Assembly (NCBI GenBank): GCA_937880875.1
Contig: CALGRI010000465.1
Location: forward strand, 1-41,624
DNA from: an uncultured Pseudomonadota bacterium
Lineage (GTDB): Bacteria > Desulfobacterota > Desulfobacteria > Desulfobacterales > Desulfobacteraceae
Reading direction: 5' to 3'
Length of the DNA stretch: 41,624 nucleotides
Part shown: positions 17,304 to 25,702 of the stretch, piece after piece
Layout of the letters: the number at the start of each line of letters is the position of its first letter
Numbering within the stretch: the first letter of the stretch is position 1
Made by a program: the position numbers and the translations under genes
Notes under the pieces: model-generated
Told to the model about the DNA's origin: nothing
Databases searched by the model: none
What the model saw: only the letters and a program-made list of their open reading frames with translations

Positions 17304-18398
17304 ATGTCCAGAATATTGGGGACAACGCCAAGACAGGATGGTTTCAGGATGCCGGGTGAGTTTGAGCCCCATGAAAAATGCTGGATGCTGTGGCCTGAAC
17401 GACCGGACAATTGGCGGTTGAATGCAGTACCTGCCCAGAACGTATTTTCCCTGGTTGCCCAGGCCATATCCCGGTTTGAACCCGTGGCCATGGGAGTATC
17501 CAAACACCAGATTGAAACTGCCCAAAACAGCCTGCCATCTGAAATTGAAATTGTTCACATTGAATCAGATGATTCGTGGATGAGGGATACAGGACCCACA
17601 TTTGTTAAAAATGATAGCAATGAAGTCCGGGGGGTGGACTGGGATTTTAATGCCTGGGGCGGGCTTAACGGAGGGATATATTTCCCATGGGATAAAGACA
17701 TCTGTGTGGCCAAAGAAGTTTTGAAACATGGAAAAATAGACCGGTATAAAGCTTGTATTATCCTTGAAGGCGGTGCCATCCATACGGATGGTGAAGGCAC
17801 ATTAATTACAACAGAAGAGTGCCTGTTGAACCCTAACCGGAATCCGGATCTTTCAAAGACCCAGATAGAAAACCATTTAAAAGAATATTTGAATGTAGAA
17901 AAAATCATCTGGCTGGGAAAAGGGGTGTTCATGGATGAGACAGACGGCCATGTGGACAACCTGTGCTGCTTTACAAGGCCCGGAGAAGTCCTGCTTCACT
18001 GGACAGATGACAAGACAGATCCCCAGTATGAAATATCCTGTGATGCCTTTGACAGGCTCTCAGGTTCTGTTGATGCAAAAGGCAGAAAAATAAAAATTCA
18101 TAAAATCCATCAGCCCGGCCCATTGTATATGACCGAGGCGGAAAGCCTGGGGATTGAAAAAAAGCCCAATGTCGCACCAAGGAACGATGGGAACAGGCTG
18201 GCGGCATCCTATGTGAATTTTTATATTGCCAATAATGGTATTGTCATGCCTTTATTTGATGATCCCCATGATAAAGCTGCCATGGAAAAAATAAAAAGCC
18301 TTTTCCCGGAGAGAATTGTGGTGGGTATCTATGCCCGGGAAATACTTCTCGGGGGAGGAAATATCCATTGTATCACCCAGCAGCAGCCAGGTGTTTAA
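17304..18398 (+). CDS. aguA: Agmatine deiminase AguA (copy 2)
   Basis: Identical to 3986-5080: 364 residues with DSWMRDTGP, ETDGHVDN and catalytic Cys356 in GGGNIHCITQQQP. Start at 17304 for the same ribosome-binding-site reason as copy 1. Confidence 0.95.
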   Translation: MSRILGTTPRQDGFRMPGEFEPHEKCWMLWPERPDNWRLNAVPAQNVFSLVAQAISRFEPVAMGVSKHQIETAQNSLPSEIEIVHIESDDSWMRDTGPTFVKNDSNEVRGVDWDFNAWGGLNGGIYFPWDKDICVAKEVLKHGKIDRYKACIILEGGAIHTDGEGTLITTEECLLNPNRNPDLSKTQIENHLKEYLNVEKIIWLGKGVFMDETDGHVDNLCCFTRPGEVLLHWTDDKTDPQYEISCDAFDRLSGSVDAKGRKIKIHKIHQPGPLYMTEAESLGIEKKPNVAPRNDGNRLAASYVNFYIANNGIVMPLFDDPHDKAAMEKIKSLFPERIVVGIYAREILLGGGNIHCITQQQPGV

Positions 18399-18479
18399 AC
18401 ATGAACGCATATTGTCTGAGGACATATTGCCTGAGGACATACTGGTGGATATGATCGGTTAAAACAAGGAGAAAAAACC

Positions 18480-19373
18480 ATGTCAACGGTTTGGGTTGCT
18501 GCCACCCAGATGGCCTGCACAACGGATCGCGATCAGAATATCTTGACTGCGGAAAAACTGGTTCAAGAGGCGGCCCAAAAAGGTGCCCAGATTGTGTTGC
18601 TTCAGGAGCTTTTTGAAAATCTTTATTTCTGCCAGGAGGAAAAGGCCGAGCATTTCAATCTGGCAAGCACTTTAGAAGAGAATAGAGCGGTCAAACATTT
18701 TAGTACCATTGCAAAAAAATTAAATATTGTATTGCCCATCAGTTTCTTTGAAAAAAAGAACAATGCCCATTACAATACCACTGCCGTGATTGATGCCGAC
18801 GGAAGCATACTGGGAATTTACAGAAAATGTCATATACCCGACGGTCCCGGGTATGAGGAAAAATTCTATTTTAATCCTGGGGATACGGGTTTCAAGGTAT
18901 GGCAGACAAAATATGCGTGTATCGGTGTGGGCATCTGCTGGGATCAGTGGTTCCCGGAAGCAGCCAGGATCATGGCGTTAAAAGGCGCTGAGATTATTTT
19001 TTATCCCACAGCCATTGGATCAGAGCCTGCCAATGGTGCCCTGGATTCAAAGGAGCACTGGCAAACCTGCATGCAGGGACACGCTGCCTGCAATATGATC
19101 CCGGTTGTGGCATCCAACAGGATCGGTACGGAATCATTTGATAGATCCAGCATCAGCTTTTACGGATCATCCTTTATCACAGACAACATGGGCCGTATTC
19201 TCACCCAGGCCAACCGGACAGATGAAGCCGTGATCCTTTCAAATTTTGATCTTGAACAATTTAAGATCCAGAGAGCTTCATGGGGACTTTTCAGAGACAG
19301 AAGACCTTCCCAGTACAGGATCTTGCTCACAAGTGGTGGTGAAAACAATGGGCCTGCCGGTGATCCGGAATAA
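18480..19373 (+). CDS. aguB: N-carbamoylputrescine amidase AguB (copy 2)
   Basis: 297 residues, same Glu43/Lys116/Cys153 triad as copy 1. It differs only in two residues near the C-terminus (GPAGDPE versus GPVYDPE), caused by three base differences at 19357-19360. The change is outside the catalytic core, so function should be equal. No DUF2889 gene follows it. Confidence 0.95.
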   Translation: MSTVWVAATQMACTTDRDQNILTAEKLVQEAAQKGAQIVLLQELFENLYFCQEEKAEHFNLASTLEENRAVKHFSTIAKKLNIVLPISFFEKKNNAHYNTTAVIDADGSILGIYRKCHIPDGPGYEEKFYFNPGDTGFKVWQTKYACIGVGICWDQWFPEAARIMALKGAEIIFYPTAIGSEPANGALDSKEHWQTCMQGHAACNMIPVVASNRIGTESFDRSSISFYGSSFITDNMGRILTQANRTDEAVILSNFDLEQFKIQRASWGLFRDRRPSQYRILLTSGGENNGPAGDPE

Positions 19374-19405
19374 AAATCAATGTCCTCCCAATGAAAGCAC
19401 AAGTT

Positions 19406-19536
19406 TTAATAAGGCCTTTCCATTTGAACAGGCTTGATCCATAAGTAAACCTTTAGATCAATGGTATCACTTTTAGAAAATTTAACACCCTCTGATTCAA
19501 GAAGCGCTTTTTGAAGTTCATACCCCTGGGACGGCC
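19406..19536 (-). pseudogene. Truncated atl 3' fragment
   Basis: Encodes the last 43 codons of Atl (ending YLWIKPVQMERPY), aligned to 6677-6807 with a few substitutions (for example GCGCTTTTTGAAGTTCAT versus GCGCCTTTTGCAATTCAT). The part carrying the PWHR active site and the start is missing. It is joined at ACGGCC (19531-19536) to the EamA remnant. An open minus frame runs through the junction to about 19633, but its upstream part resembles nothing and has no convincing start signal. Confidence 0.85.
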
Positions 19537-19561
19537 GTCCTGTTAGGCTGACTGATTTTAG
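19531..19561 (+). pseudogene. EamA remnant fused to truncated atl
   Basis: Matches 7142-7172 of copy 1's flank, including the TGA nonsense codon in TTAGGCTGACTGATTTTAG. It shows that copy 2 once carried the atl-EamA flank and lost about 340 bp between two ACGGCC motifs (6802-6807 and 7142-7147 in copy 1 coordinates). Confidence 0.8.
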
Positions 19562-19779
19562 ACCATCCTCCACACTCCCGATTTTATCAGTTCTTAAAAA
19601 AAATGTATGAAACTGACTTAATTTTCCAAACAATTACTGAAAAAAATAAAAACTACCGCCATTTTGAAAAATCACAATTAAATTTGGTATTCTTAAAAAT
19701 TACACGCTTTTACAGTGTCAAGGATAGAGATAATTATCCTTGACAGCAGAAATACTTCTATATGATAAAAAAAAGTGGC
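19562..19779. other. AT-rich non-coding stretch with a hairpin
   Basis: No credible gene is seen. A hairpin has arms TGTCAAGGATA (19717-19727) and TATCCTTGACA (19736-19746) with an 8-base loop. It lies just past the 3' end of the minus-strand gene at 19780-20208, so it could stabilise or end that transcript, but no clear U-tract follows. Confidence 0.4.
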
Positions 19780-20208
19780 TTAACTGAGTGTCCAAAATAT
19801 CGGGGGAGGATCAATCACACCAATCTCTAATAATTGAGATGCTGAAACGATTCCACCATAATCATATAAACTGTACCCAGTTCCAAGTAGTATAGCGCCA
19901 TAGGTGAAACACAAGGTTATACAATCAAAGGACTTATTTGGTCTTTCATGTTCCGTGTAGACATTATACAATCCAAAAAGCATTGCAGGGAAACCTCCCG
20001 CCTCAATTGATGCAGCAATCCAATCGTGTTTAATAGTAAGGATTGTAACCCAAGCAGGAACTCCTAAAATATAAATTAACCAGCCAAAAAGCTTTAAATT
20101 TTTCTTCCTATGATGGTTTCGTTTACCTTCAGATAAAGCAAAGCAAATTTTATTTATTAGATAAAAAGAACCTCCCCAAATTTGTAATATCAAATCCATA
20201 TAGCGCAT
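19780..20208 (-). CDS. Hypothetical membrane protein
   Basis: 142 residues that I do not recognise. Hydrophobic stretches are seen around LILQIWGGSFYLINKICFAL, LFGWLIYILGVPAWVTILTI, WIAASIEAGGFPAMLFGLY and ITLCFTYGAILLGTGY, suggesting three to four membrane spans with a basic loop (EGKRNHHRKKN) between the first two. The size and Trp/Tyr/Gly-rich spans loosely recall small PnuC-like transporters, but I have no motif to support that. It stands alone on the minus strand between the repeat's right flank and an aldehyde dehydrogenase gene. It is more AT-rich than its neighbours, which may mean recent acquisition. Confidence 0.55.
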   Translation of the reverse strand: MRYMDLILQIWGGSFYLINKICFALSEGKRNHHRKKNLKLFGWLIYILGVPAWVTILTIKHDWIAASIEAGGFPAMLFGLYNVYTEHERPNKSFDCITLCFTYGAILLGTGYSLYDYGGIVSASQLLEIGVIDPPPIFWTLS

Positions 20209-20270
20209 TGCCTGCCATTTTTGAATGTTACCTTTGATTATCAGACTTTTTGACCGGATAACAGATAAAA

Positions 20271-20305
20271 ATCACCTACCTCATGCATAGCAAGAGGTAG
20301 GTGAT
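20271..20305. terminator. Strong inverted repeat, possible terminator (minus strand better)
   Basis: A perfect 12-bp stem, ATCACCTACCTC (20271-20282) and GAGGTAGGTGAT (20294-20305), with an 11-base loop. Read on the minus strand the stem is followed by TTTTTATCTG; on the plus strand by TAAAATAAATAAAAAT. It lies 63 bp upstream of the hypothetical membrane gene and may insulate it. Confidence 0.5.
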
Positions 20306-20550
20306 TAAAATAAATAAAAATCTTTTCTATTAACCCATCCTCCTTAACCATTATGTATGGGCAATATAAGATATGTTACAAAATGTCCTATTGTGACAAT
20401 TTGACTTTTCTATTGTTTTATCCAATTAATTATGTTCCACTTCTAAAAATATTAAGTTTTTTGCTTCTTTTTATATTCCGGCAGTGCTCTTGTAAAAATA
20501 CAAAAAAGAAGCAGTAAATTTCAATAATAAAACTTGGGGATAGAGAAGTA
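20306..20550. other. Intergenic region upstream of aldehyde dehydrogenase gene
   Basis: AT-rich leader with no gene. Nothing approaching a consensus promoter stands out; TTGTAAAAATACAA near 20490-20503 is a small dyad. The ribosome-binding site for the next gene is a weak GATAGAGAAG. Confidence 0.35.
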
Positions 20551-22083
20551 ATGGAATTTATTCGCATAAAAAATTTTATTGACGGCAAATGGGAAGAGGA
20601 AATTGATGTTGAGTATGTACCTTTGTTCAATCCGTCAACGGGAGAGCAGATTGGGGAAGTGCCGCTTTCAACAAATAAAACATCTTTACGGGCAGTTGAA
20701 TCATCTGCCCGAGCATATGAGTTATGGCGGAAAATGTCCATTTCAAGGCGAATGGGATATATTTTTGAGATGCGAAGAGCCATGGCAGACAATGCCGAAA
20801 CCCTTGCCGTATCTATTGCTGTAGATCAGGCCAAGCATATCAGTGAAGCCAGGGGTGAAGTAGGCCGGGTCATTGAACTTATAGAAGCAGCCTGCTCAAT
20901 CCCCACGCTCATCCAGGGGGAGACCCTTGATATGATTGCCGGAAATATTAACGGGCGAGTCATACGCCAGCCTTTAGGTGTTTTCGGTGGCGTAGCACCC
21001 TTTAATTTTCCAGCCCTGGTATTTGGATGGTTTATCCCCTGGGCCATTGGTGTAGGCAATACCTTTGTTTATAAACCGTCTACCCAGTCACCTCTTTTTA
21101 TGCAGAAGATGGGAGAAATTTTTAATGAAATCAATCTTCCGCCGGGAGTTGTCAATATTATTCACGGGAACCGCAAGGTGCCTGAAACCTGGTATAATCA
21201 CCCTGCAATTTCAGGTGTATGTCTTGTAGGTTCCACACCTACTGCTAAAAAAATCGCCGAAGGGTGTGCCCATGGAGCCAAACGGACAATGCTTTTGGGT
21301 GGTGCGAAAAATTATCTCGTTGTTATGGAAGATGCAAACCTTGATGTGTTTATCGAGAACTTTGTTCACTCCTGTTACGGGTCAGCCGGGCAGCGCTGTC
21401 TTGCCGGTTCCATTGTGGCTATTGTTCCTGAAATATATGATAAAGTCATAGAGAGGATTGTCGAGGTATCCAAAACCATAAAAGTCGGAGATGCCATGGA
21501 TCCTGATGTTTATATGGGCCCTGTGATTTCAGCACAGGCAAAAAAGACCATTGAGAAATATATCGAGATTGGGATTGAGGGTGGTTCAAATCTTATTATG
21601 GATGGACGGAACCCGGATCTCCCCGACAAAAATAAGAATGGATACTTTGTTGGGCCAACTGTTTTCACAGATGTGACCCCCTGCAGAACCATTATCAAGG
21701 AGGAGATCTTCGGTCCTGTTGTCTCGGTAATGAAAATCGAGGGTATTGACGATGCCCTTGAACTTATCAGGGGGCAGGAGTTTGGAAATGGTGCCTGTAT
21801 ATTTACAGACAATCTTTTTTATACGGAACGATTCATTTCAGAAGCAGATGTGGGCATGGTAGGAGTTAATGTAGGGGTGTGTGCTCCACATCCATATCTG
21901 CCGTTTGGCGGTATCAAAGGCTCTTTGCTTGGCTCAGACAAGGTCCAGGGCAAAGACGGTATTGACTTTTTTACCCAGAATAAGGTGGCAACCGTTCGTT
22001 TTTTGGCTCCTAAAGGATACAAAACAGAACAGGAAAGAAAAGTTCTGCCAGACAGTTCCGTAAGATCATGCGTGGCCCGGTAA
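20551..22083 (+). CDS. mmsA: CoA-acylating methylmalonate-semialdehyde dehydrogenase-type enzyme
   Basis: 510-residue aldehyde dehydrogenase of the MmsA/IolA subgroup. PLGVFGGVAPFNFPALV is the subgroup's cofactor region. The catalytic cysteine is Cys283 in GSAGQRCLAG. The glutamate that acts as general base in hydrolytic aldehyde dehydrogenases (ELGGK) is absent: the site reads LGGAKNYLVV (residues 249-258), as in CoA-dependent enzymes. Expected reaction: methylmalonate or malonate semialdehyde + CoA + NAD+ to propionyl- or acetyl-CoA + CO2 + NADH. The C-terminus is slightly extended (KVLPDSSVRSCVAR). It is followed after 101 bp by a TRAP transporter, suggesting catabolism of an imported acid. 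Use on succinate semialdehyde from the polyamine route is possible but not supported by a motif. Confidence 0.8.
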   Translation: MEFIRIKNFIDGKWEEEIDVEYVPLFNPSTGEQIGEVPLSTNKTSLRAVESSARAYELWRKMSISRRMGYIFEMRRAMADNAETLAVSIAVDQAKHISEARGEVGRVIELIEAACSIPTLIQGETLDMIAGNINGRVIRQPLGVFGGVAPFNFPALVFGWFIPWAIGVGNTFVYKPSTQSPLFMQKMGEIFNEINLPPGVVNIIHGNRKVPETWYNHPAISGVCLVGSTPTAKKIAEGCAHGAKRTMLLGGAKNYLVVMEDANLDVFIENFVHSCYGSAGQRCLAGSIVAIVPEIYDKVIERIVEVSKTIKVGDAMDPDVYMGPVISAQAKKTIEKYIEIGIEGGSNLIMDGRNPDLPDKNKNGYFVGPTVFTDVTPCRTIIKEEIFGPVVSVMKIEGIDDALELIRGQEFGNGACIFTDNLFYTERFISEADVGMVGVNVGVCAPHPYLPFGGIKGSLLGSDKVQGKDGIDFFTQNKVATVRFLAPKGYKTEQERKVLPDSSVRSCVAR

Positions 22084-22184
22084 TGGTCTATCGTTAAATT
22101 AAAATGGGTATTTTAACTGGGTGGGGCAAAGCATAAAATGTTCAGCAATGCCTCCCTACAACTACCATATAGAGAGGAATTCAA

Positions 22185-23174
22185 ATGAAAAAAGTAGTAA
22201 GTATTTTAATTGCTGGTATGGTTTTGATGGCATTCGCAGTTACACCTGCTTTTGCCGGGAAAAAGAAAATTTGTAAATTGGGGCATGTCAACTCACCCGC
22301 ATCTATTTTTCAGTTCGGTGCAGTGGCATTTAAAGAAGCTGTGGAAAAAGAGCTCCCCGACTGGACCATCGAATTATATCCGTCCGGCGGTTTGGGCGGG
22401 AGCCTGGCCATGATTCAGGGTCTGACCCTGGGAACTGTGGATATTTACACCGAATTTATCAACATTTTGGCCGATCTGCTTCCCGAATACAATGTCTTTG
22501 CCGTACACTATAAATTCGATTCAGTGGATGAATACGAATTGTTCATGAATTCGCCAACTTTTGCCAAGATGAACGAGAAAATGATCAAGAAGAACGGCAT
22601 CACCAATATGGGCAACATGCGGGCCGGCAGCGTGTACAATCAGTTCAGCAATAAACCGATGTATACAGTCGAAGATGCAAAGGGTGTTATCGGTCGTGTG
22701 GCTCAGATGGCACCGCTGGTACAGTGCTGGCTGGCCTACGGCGCAAAGCCGACTTCCATGGACTGGGGCGAGATCTATACCAGCCTTCAGACCGGGGTTA
22801 TCACCGCTATCGACAACCCGATTCTCGATATGTACGATGAAAAATTTCATGAGGCTGTCAAGTATCTCAATATGACCAACAACATTTATAATATGATTTC
22901 CTATAACACGAGCATGGCATTCTGGGAAAAATTGAGCGACAAGGAAAAGGATGTATTCACGAGAGCCATCAGGGTCGCCAGCATAAAAGGCGAGATGGAA
23001 GTGGAAAAACGGCTGGACGGTGTCAAGGCGGAGCTAAAAAGTAAAGGCATTCAAACCATCCAGACAGACACATCCGGATTTAAAAAGGCGGTACAAAGCA
23101 ATATTAACACCATTCTTAAAGGTAACAAGGATGCCATTGCCATTTACGAGAAAATCATGAAAAAGGATTTTTAA
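22185..23174 (+). CDS. dctP: TRAP transporter substrate-binding protein DctP
   Basis: Periplasmic binding protein of a tripartite ATP-independent transporter, 329 residues, the usual length. A Sec signal peptide ends AVTPAFAGKK. Family features are LYPSGGLGGSLAMIQGLTLG, the carboxylate-binding arginine region GRVAQMAPLVQ, and EIYTSLQTGVITAIDNP (normally Q-x-GVVDG-x-E-P), the last being somewhat divergent. The cargo is probably an organic acid, but cannot be named. GAGAGG precedes ATG. It is separated from dctQ by 159 bp that contain a stable hairpin, an arrangement that commonly raises binding-protein yield over the membrane subunits. Confidence 0.88.
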   Translation: MKKVVSILIAGMVLMAFAVTPAFAGKKKICKLGHVNSPASIFQFGAVAFKEAVEKELPDWTIELYPSGGLGGSLAMIQGLTLGTVDIYTEFINILADLLPEYNVFAVHYKFDSVDEYELFMNSPTFAKMNEKMIKKNGITNMGNMRAGSVYNQFSNKPMYTVEDAKGVIGRVAQMAPLVQCWLAYGAKPTSMDWGEIYTSLQTGVITAIDNPILDMYDEKFHEAVKYLNMTNNIYNMISYNTSMAFWEKLSDKEKDVFTRAIRVASIKGEMEVEKRLDGVKAELKSKGIQTIQTDTSGFKKAVQSNINTILKGNKDAIAIYEKIMKKDF

Positions 23175-23215
23175 TTCAACGTGCCGGCTGTTGCAGGCAA
23201 TTTCTAAAACAAGCA

Positions 23216-23249
23216 TTTCCTGCCGGTCCCCCTGGGTTCCGGCAGGAAA
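23216..23249 (+). terminator. Intercistronic hairpin between dctP and dctQ
   Basis: Arms TTTCCTGCCGG (23216-23226) and CCGGCAGGAAA (23239-23249) form a perfect 11-bp stem with a 12-base loop. A T-run appears only 10 bases later (ATTTTTT), so partial termination or mRNA 3'-end protection of dctP is likelier than full termination. Confidence 0.6.
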
Positions 23250-23333
23250 CTACCGGTTATTTTTTAAAAGATAACCGCCCATTCCGTAGAAGGCAGGTAC
23301 TTTTGTATTTTCAATAAAAAATGGGAGACCCAG

Positions 23334-23837
23334 ATGAATATTGTTCAAGTTTCGGATAAAGTACTTGATGCCATTAACACCTTCATGGAATACATGATGG
23401 GTATTTTATTTCTGTCGTTGGTATGCATAACATTTCAGGAGGTGCTTCGGCGGTACCTTTTTAACGACCCGACACATTGGGCCTCGGAATTGAGCCGATT
23501 CCTCCTGATCTGGATGACCTTTACAGGTGCCTGCATCGTCACCCGGCTCGTGACTCATCTTACCATGGGGTTTACCATTCATAGGTTTGTCAATCAATCT
23601 ACGAGTAGATTGATCAAGATATTCATTGCTGCTGCTGCTGCGATCAGTATGATTGTTCTGACATATTACAGCGGCAAAGTGACGCTGCTGGCAGGATACC
23701 GGCCCGCTCCCATGACGGGTATCTCCATGTACTATGTCTGGGCGGCTCTTCCCATTAACGGTGCCATCATGTCCCTTTATATGATCGCGGAGATGGTTAG
23801 GCATATCTTTGAAAAGGAAGAGGAGGTGACCCCATGA
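23334..23837 (+). CDS. dctQ: TRAP transporter small membrane subunit DctQ
   Basis: 167 residues with four hydrophobic spans (near MEYMMGILFLSLVCITF, FLLIWMTFTGACIV, IFIAAAAAISMIVLTYY and AALPINGAIMSLYMIAE). The DctQ motif between spans one and two is visible as FQEVLRRYLFNDPTHWASEL. It partners DctM in the inner membrane. The stop overlaps the dctM start (ATGA). Confidence 0.9.
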   Translation: MNIVQVSDKVLDAINTFMEYMMGILFLSLVCITFQEVLRRYLFNDPTHWASELSRFLLIWMTFTGACIVTRLVTHLTMGFTIHRFVNQSTSRLIKIFIAAAAAISMIVLTYYSGKVTLLAGYRPAPMTGISMYYVWAALPINGAIMSLYMIAEMVRHIFEKEEEVTP

Positions 23838-25114
23838 TTTATATTTTTGCTACCATGTTTATCTTCTTTTTTTTCGGTATGCCCATCGCCTTTGGCATAT
23901 TATCCAGTACCATTTATTATCTCCTCTTTTCAGGGGAATCTCGGGAATTACTCGCGTTTTCCACCCGGGTAATCTCTGCCTCAGACTCCTACGTCCTTTT
24001 AGCGGTCCCTTTTTTCATGCTGGCGGCTGAGCTTATGAACGAAGCTAAAATAACGGAACGGATTTTTTCTTTTGCCAAATCCCTGGTGGGGCACATCCCC
24101 GGAGGATTGGGTCATGTCAATATTATTGCCAGTATGATCTTTGCCGGCATGTCCGGCTCCGGACTGGCTGATACTGCCGGCCTGGGAAAAGTTGAAATTA
24201 AAGCCATGAAAGATGAAGGTTATGACCCTGCCTTCAGCGCTGCAGTAACCGCATCTTCGGCCATTATCGGACCCATTATCCCCCCCAGTATCTGTATGGT
24301 AGTGGGCGCTGTCGTGACCAATACTTCTGTTGGCCGGATGCTGGTGGGTGGCATTTTCCCCGGTATCATGATGGGGCTCGGTCTCATGCTGGTGGTTTAT
24401 TTTCTATCTAAAAAGAGAGGCTACCCAAAAAAGGAACGGGCGGCCATGAAGGATATATGGAAGCAACTGACAGCCACGGGCCCGGCCCTTTTCACACCGG
24501 TTATTCTGGTGGGCGGTATTCTCTCGGGTATGTTTACTCCCACGGAGGCAGCTGCCGTCGCCTGCATCTACGCCATGATTCTGGCCATGGTCTTTTATCA
24601 GGCCTTTGGCGTAAAAAGATTATTTCGCATTTTTATTAATGTGGGTACGGCTACGGGTGCGCTGCTCTTTGTTATGTCTGCGGCAGCAGCCCTGGGTACG
24701 TTGGCTTCACGGGCTCAAGTACCTCAGAATCTGATGAAGGCGATCATGTCCATAACCACTAATCCTACGGTGACCATGTTTATTATCGTGGGGTTGCTCA
24801 TTTTGCTGGGTATGATTATGGAGGATCTGTCGCTGCTGGTTATCATGGGGCCTTTGCTGCTTCCCGTGGTTTTAAAGCTTGGAATCAACCCCGTTCACTT
24901 CGGTGTGGTAATGGTATTGACCCTTCAGCTGGCTATGATTACACCGCCCGTGGGTATGGGATTTTATATCACCTGCCACCTGGCTGATGTGGACGCGCTG
25001 TCTTACAGTAAAGAGATCATCTGGTTTGTCCTGGTTTTGATTGTGGTGGTCGTATTGATGGTCCTGATTCCCTCTCTGGTAACCTTTTTGCCGGATTTTT
25101 TCTTTGGAAAGTAA
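23834..25114 (+). CDS. dctM: TRAP transporter large permease DctM
   Basis: 426-residue permease of the DctM type with about twelve spans; standard length. Typical elements are FFFGMPIAFGIL at the N-terminus, LLAVPFFMLAAELMN, GMSGSGLADTAGLGKVEIKAM, SAIIGPIIPPSICMVV, FTPTEAAAVACIYA and a late TPPVGMGFYI. It forms the transport channel with DctQ using an ion gradient. Coupled to dctQ by an ATGA overlap. Confidence 0.92.
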   Translation: MIYIFATMFIFFFFGMPIAFGILSSTIYYLLFSGESRELLAFSTRVISASDSYVLLAVPFFMLAAELMNEAKITERIFSFAKSLVGHIPGGLGHVNIIASMIFAGMSGSGLADTAGLGKVEIKAMKDEGYDPAFSAAVTASSAIIGPIIPPSICMVVGAVVTNTSVGRMLVGGIFPGIMMGLGLMLVVYFLSKKRGYPKKERAAMKDIWKQLTATGPALFTPVILVGGILSGMFTPTEAAAVACIYAMILAMVFYQAFGVKRLFRIFINVGTATGALLFVMSAAAALGTLASRAQVPQNLMKAIMSITTNPTVTMFIIVGLLILLGMIMEDLSLLVIMGPLLLPVVLKLGINPVHFGVVMVLTLQLAMITPPVGMGFYITCHLADVDALSYSKEIIWFVLVLIVVVVLMVLIPSLVTFLPDFFFGK

Positions 25115-25220
25115 TCCTGGGGGCACTGTGATTTGGTACAGATTATTTTTTCCAACGGTTATCAGCCAATAAATGTTGCCTGACAGCCGGGAAATAACTT
25201 TTTTTTAAAGGGAGATTCCA

Positions 25221-25685
25221 GTGTTTAAAACCATACTATACCCAACCGATTTTTCAGATACTGCCGGTAAGAGCCTGGACTACTTAAAACAACTGCGCAA
25301 TGCCGGGGCCCAAAAAATTATTCTTCTTAACGTCATCCACCAGCGGGTTCTGGACACCCTTGAAACCATTCACAAGGCAGCGTACTTTCAGGATGCCCGA
25401 TACCATGAGGACAGGGATGAAGTAGAACTGCGATTTGAAAAAGACCGAAGAAATAAGATGGCACCCATTGCGGCTGAACTTACGGCTGCTGGGTTTGAAG
25501 TTAAAATTAGAGTCGAAAAAGGGTATCCGGTCAAAGAAATTCTTAAAGTTGAAAAAGAAGAGGCAGTTTCCGCCATCGTCCTGGGTTCACACGGCAGGAA
25601 CAATATACTCGGGGCTCGCATAGGATCGGTTTCCGAAAAAGTGATTCGCAGGGCGGTTTCGGCCGTATTGCTTGTTAAGCGTTAA
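25221..25685 (+). CDS. Universal stress protein (UspA family), TRAP-associated
   Basis: 154 residues, beginning FKTILYPTDFSDTAGKSLDYL and ending with the nucleotide-binding loop GSHGRNNILGARIGSVSEK, the ATP-binding type of UspA. The start is GTG at 25221, preceded by GGGAGA. It sits 106 bp after dctM on the same strand. Usp proteins encoded with TRAP systems (for example TeaD with TeaABC) are known to bind ATP and modulate the transporter; the same role is inferred here. Confidence 0.87.
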   Translation: MFKTILYPTDFSDTAGKSLDYLKQLRNAGAQKIILLNVIHQRVLDTLETIHKAAYFQDARYHEDRDEVELRFEKDRRNKMAPIAAELTAAGFEVKIRVEKGYPVKEILKVEKEEAVSAIVLGSHGRNNILGARIGSVSEKVIRRAVSAVLLVKR

Positions 25686-25702
25686 AATGCAGTAAAATCT
25701 GT

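Larger units (their letters stand above)
13319..19356 (+). repeat. Long direct repeat, copy 2 (potABCD-aguAB)
   Basis: Second copy of the 6038-bp repeat (offset 13318 from 1-6038), same orientation. The match ends at 19356, within the last seven codons of aguB. A short stretch through the stop codon is still alignable (GATCCGGAATAAAAATCAATG). After that the flank is rearranged relative to copy 1. Confidence 0.97.

Noticed and set aside
1-19373. Assembly artefact as the explanation for the two pot-agu operons
   Set aside because: The right-hand flanks differ (DUF2889 and intact atl versus a deletion scar with substitutions), so two genomic loci are likelier. Read-level proof is still needed.
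19741-19762. TTGACA followed by TATGAT on the plus strand
   Set aside because: The spacing is 15 bases and no plus-strand gene follows for about 790 bp; the TTGACA is part of a hairpin arm.
20480-20493. Possible sigma-54 (-24/-12) promoter upstream of the aldehyde dehydrogenase gene
   Set aside because: A GG-N10-GT arrangement exists, but the -12 element should be GC and the flanks do not match the consensus.
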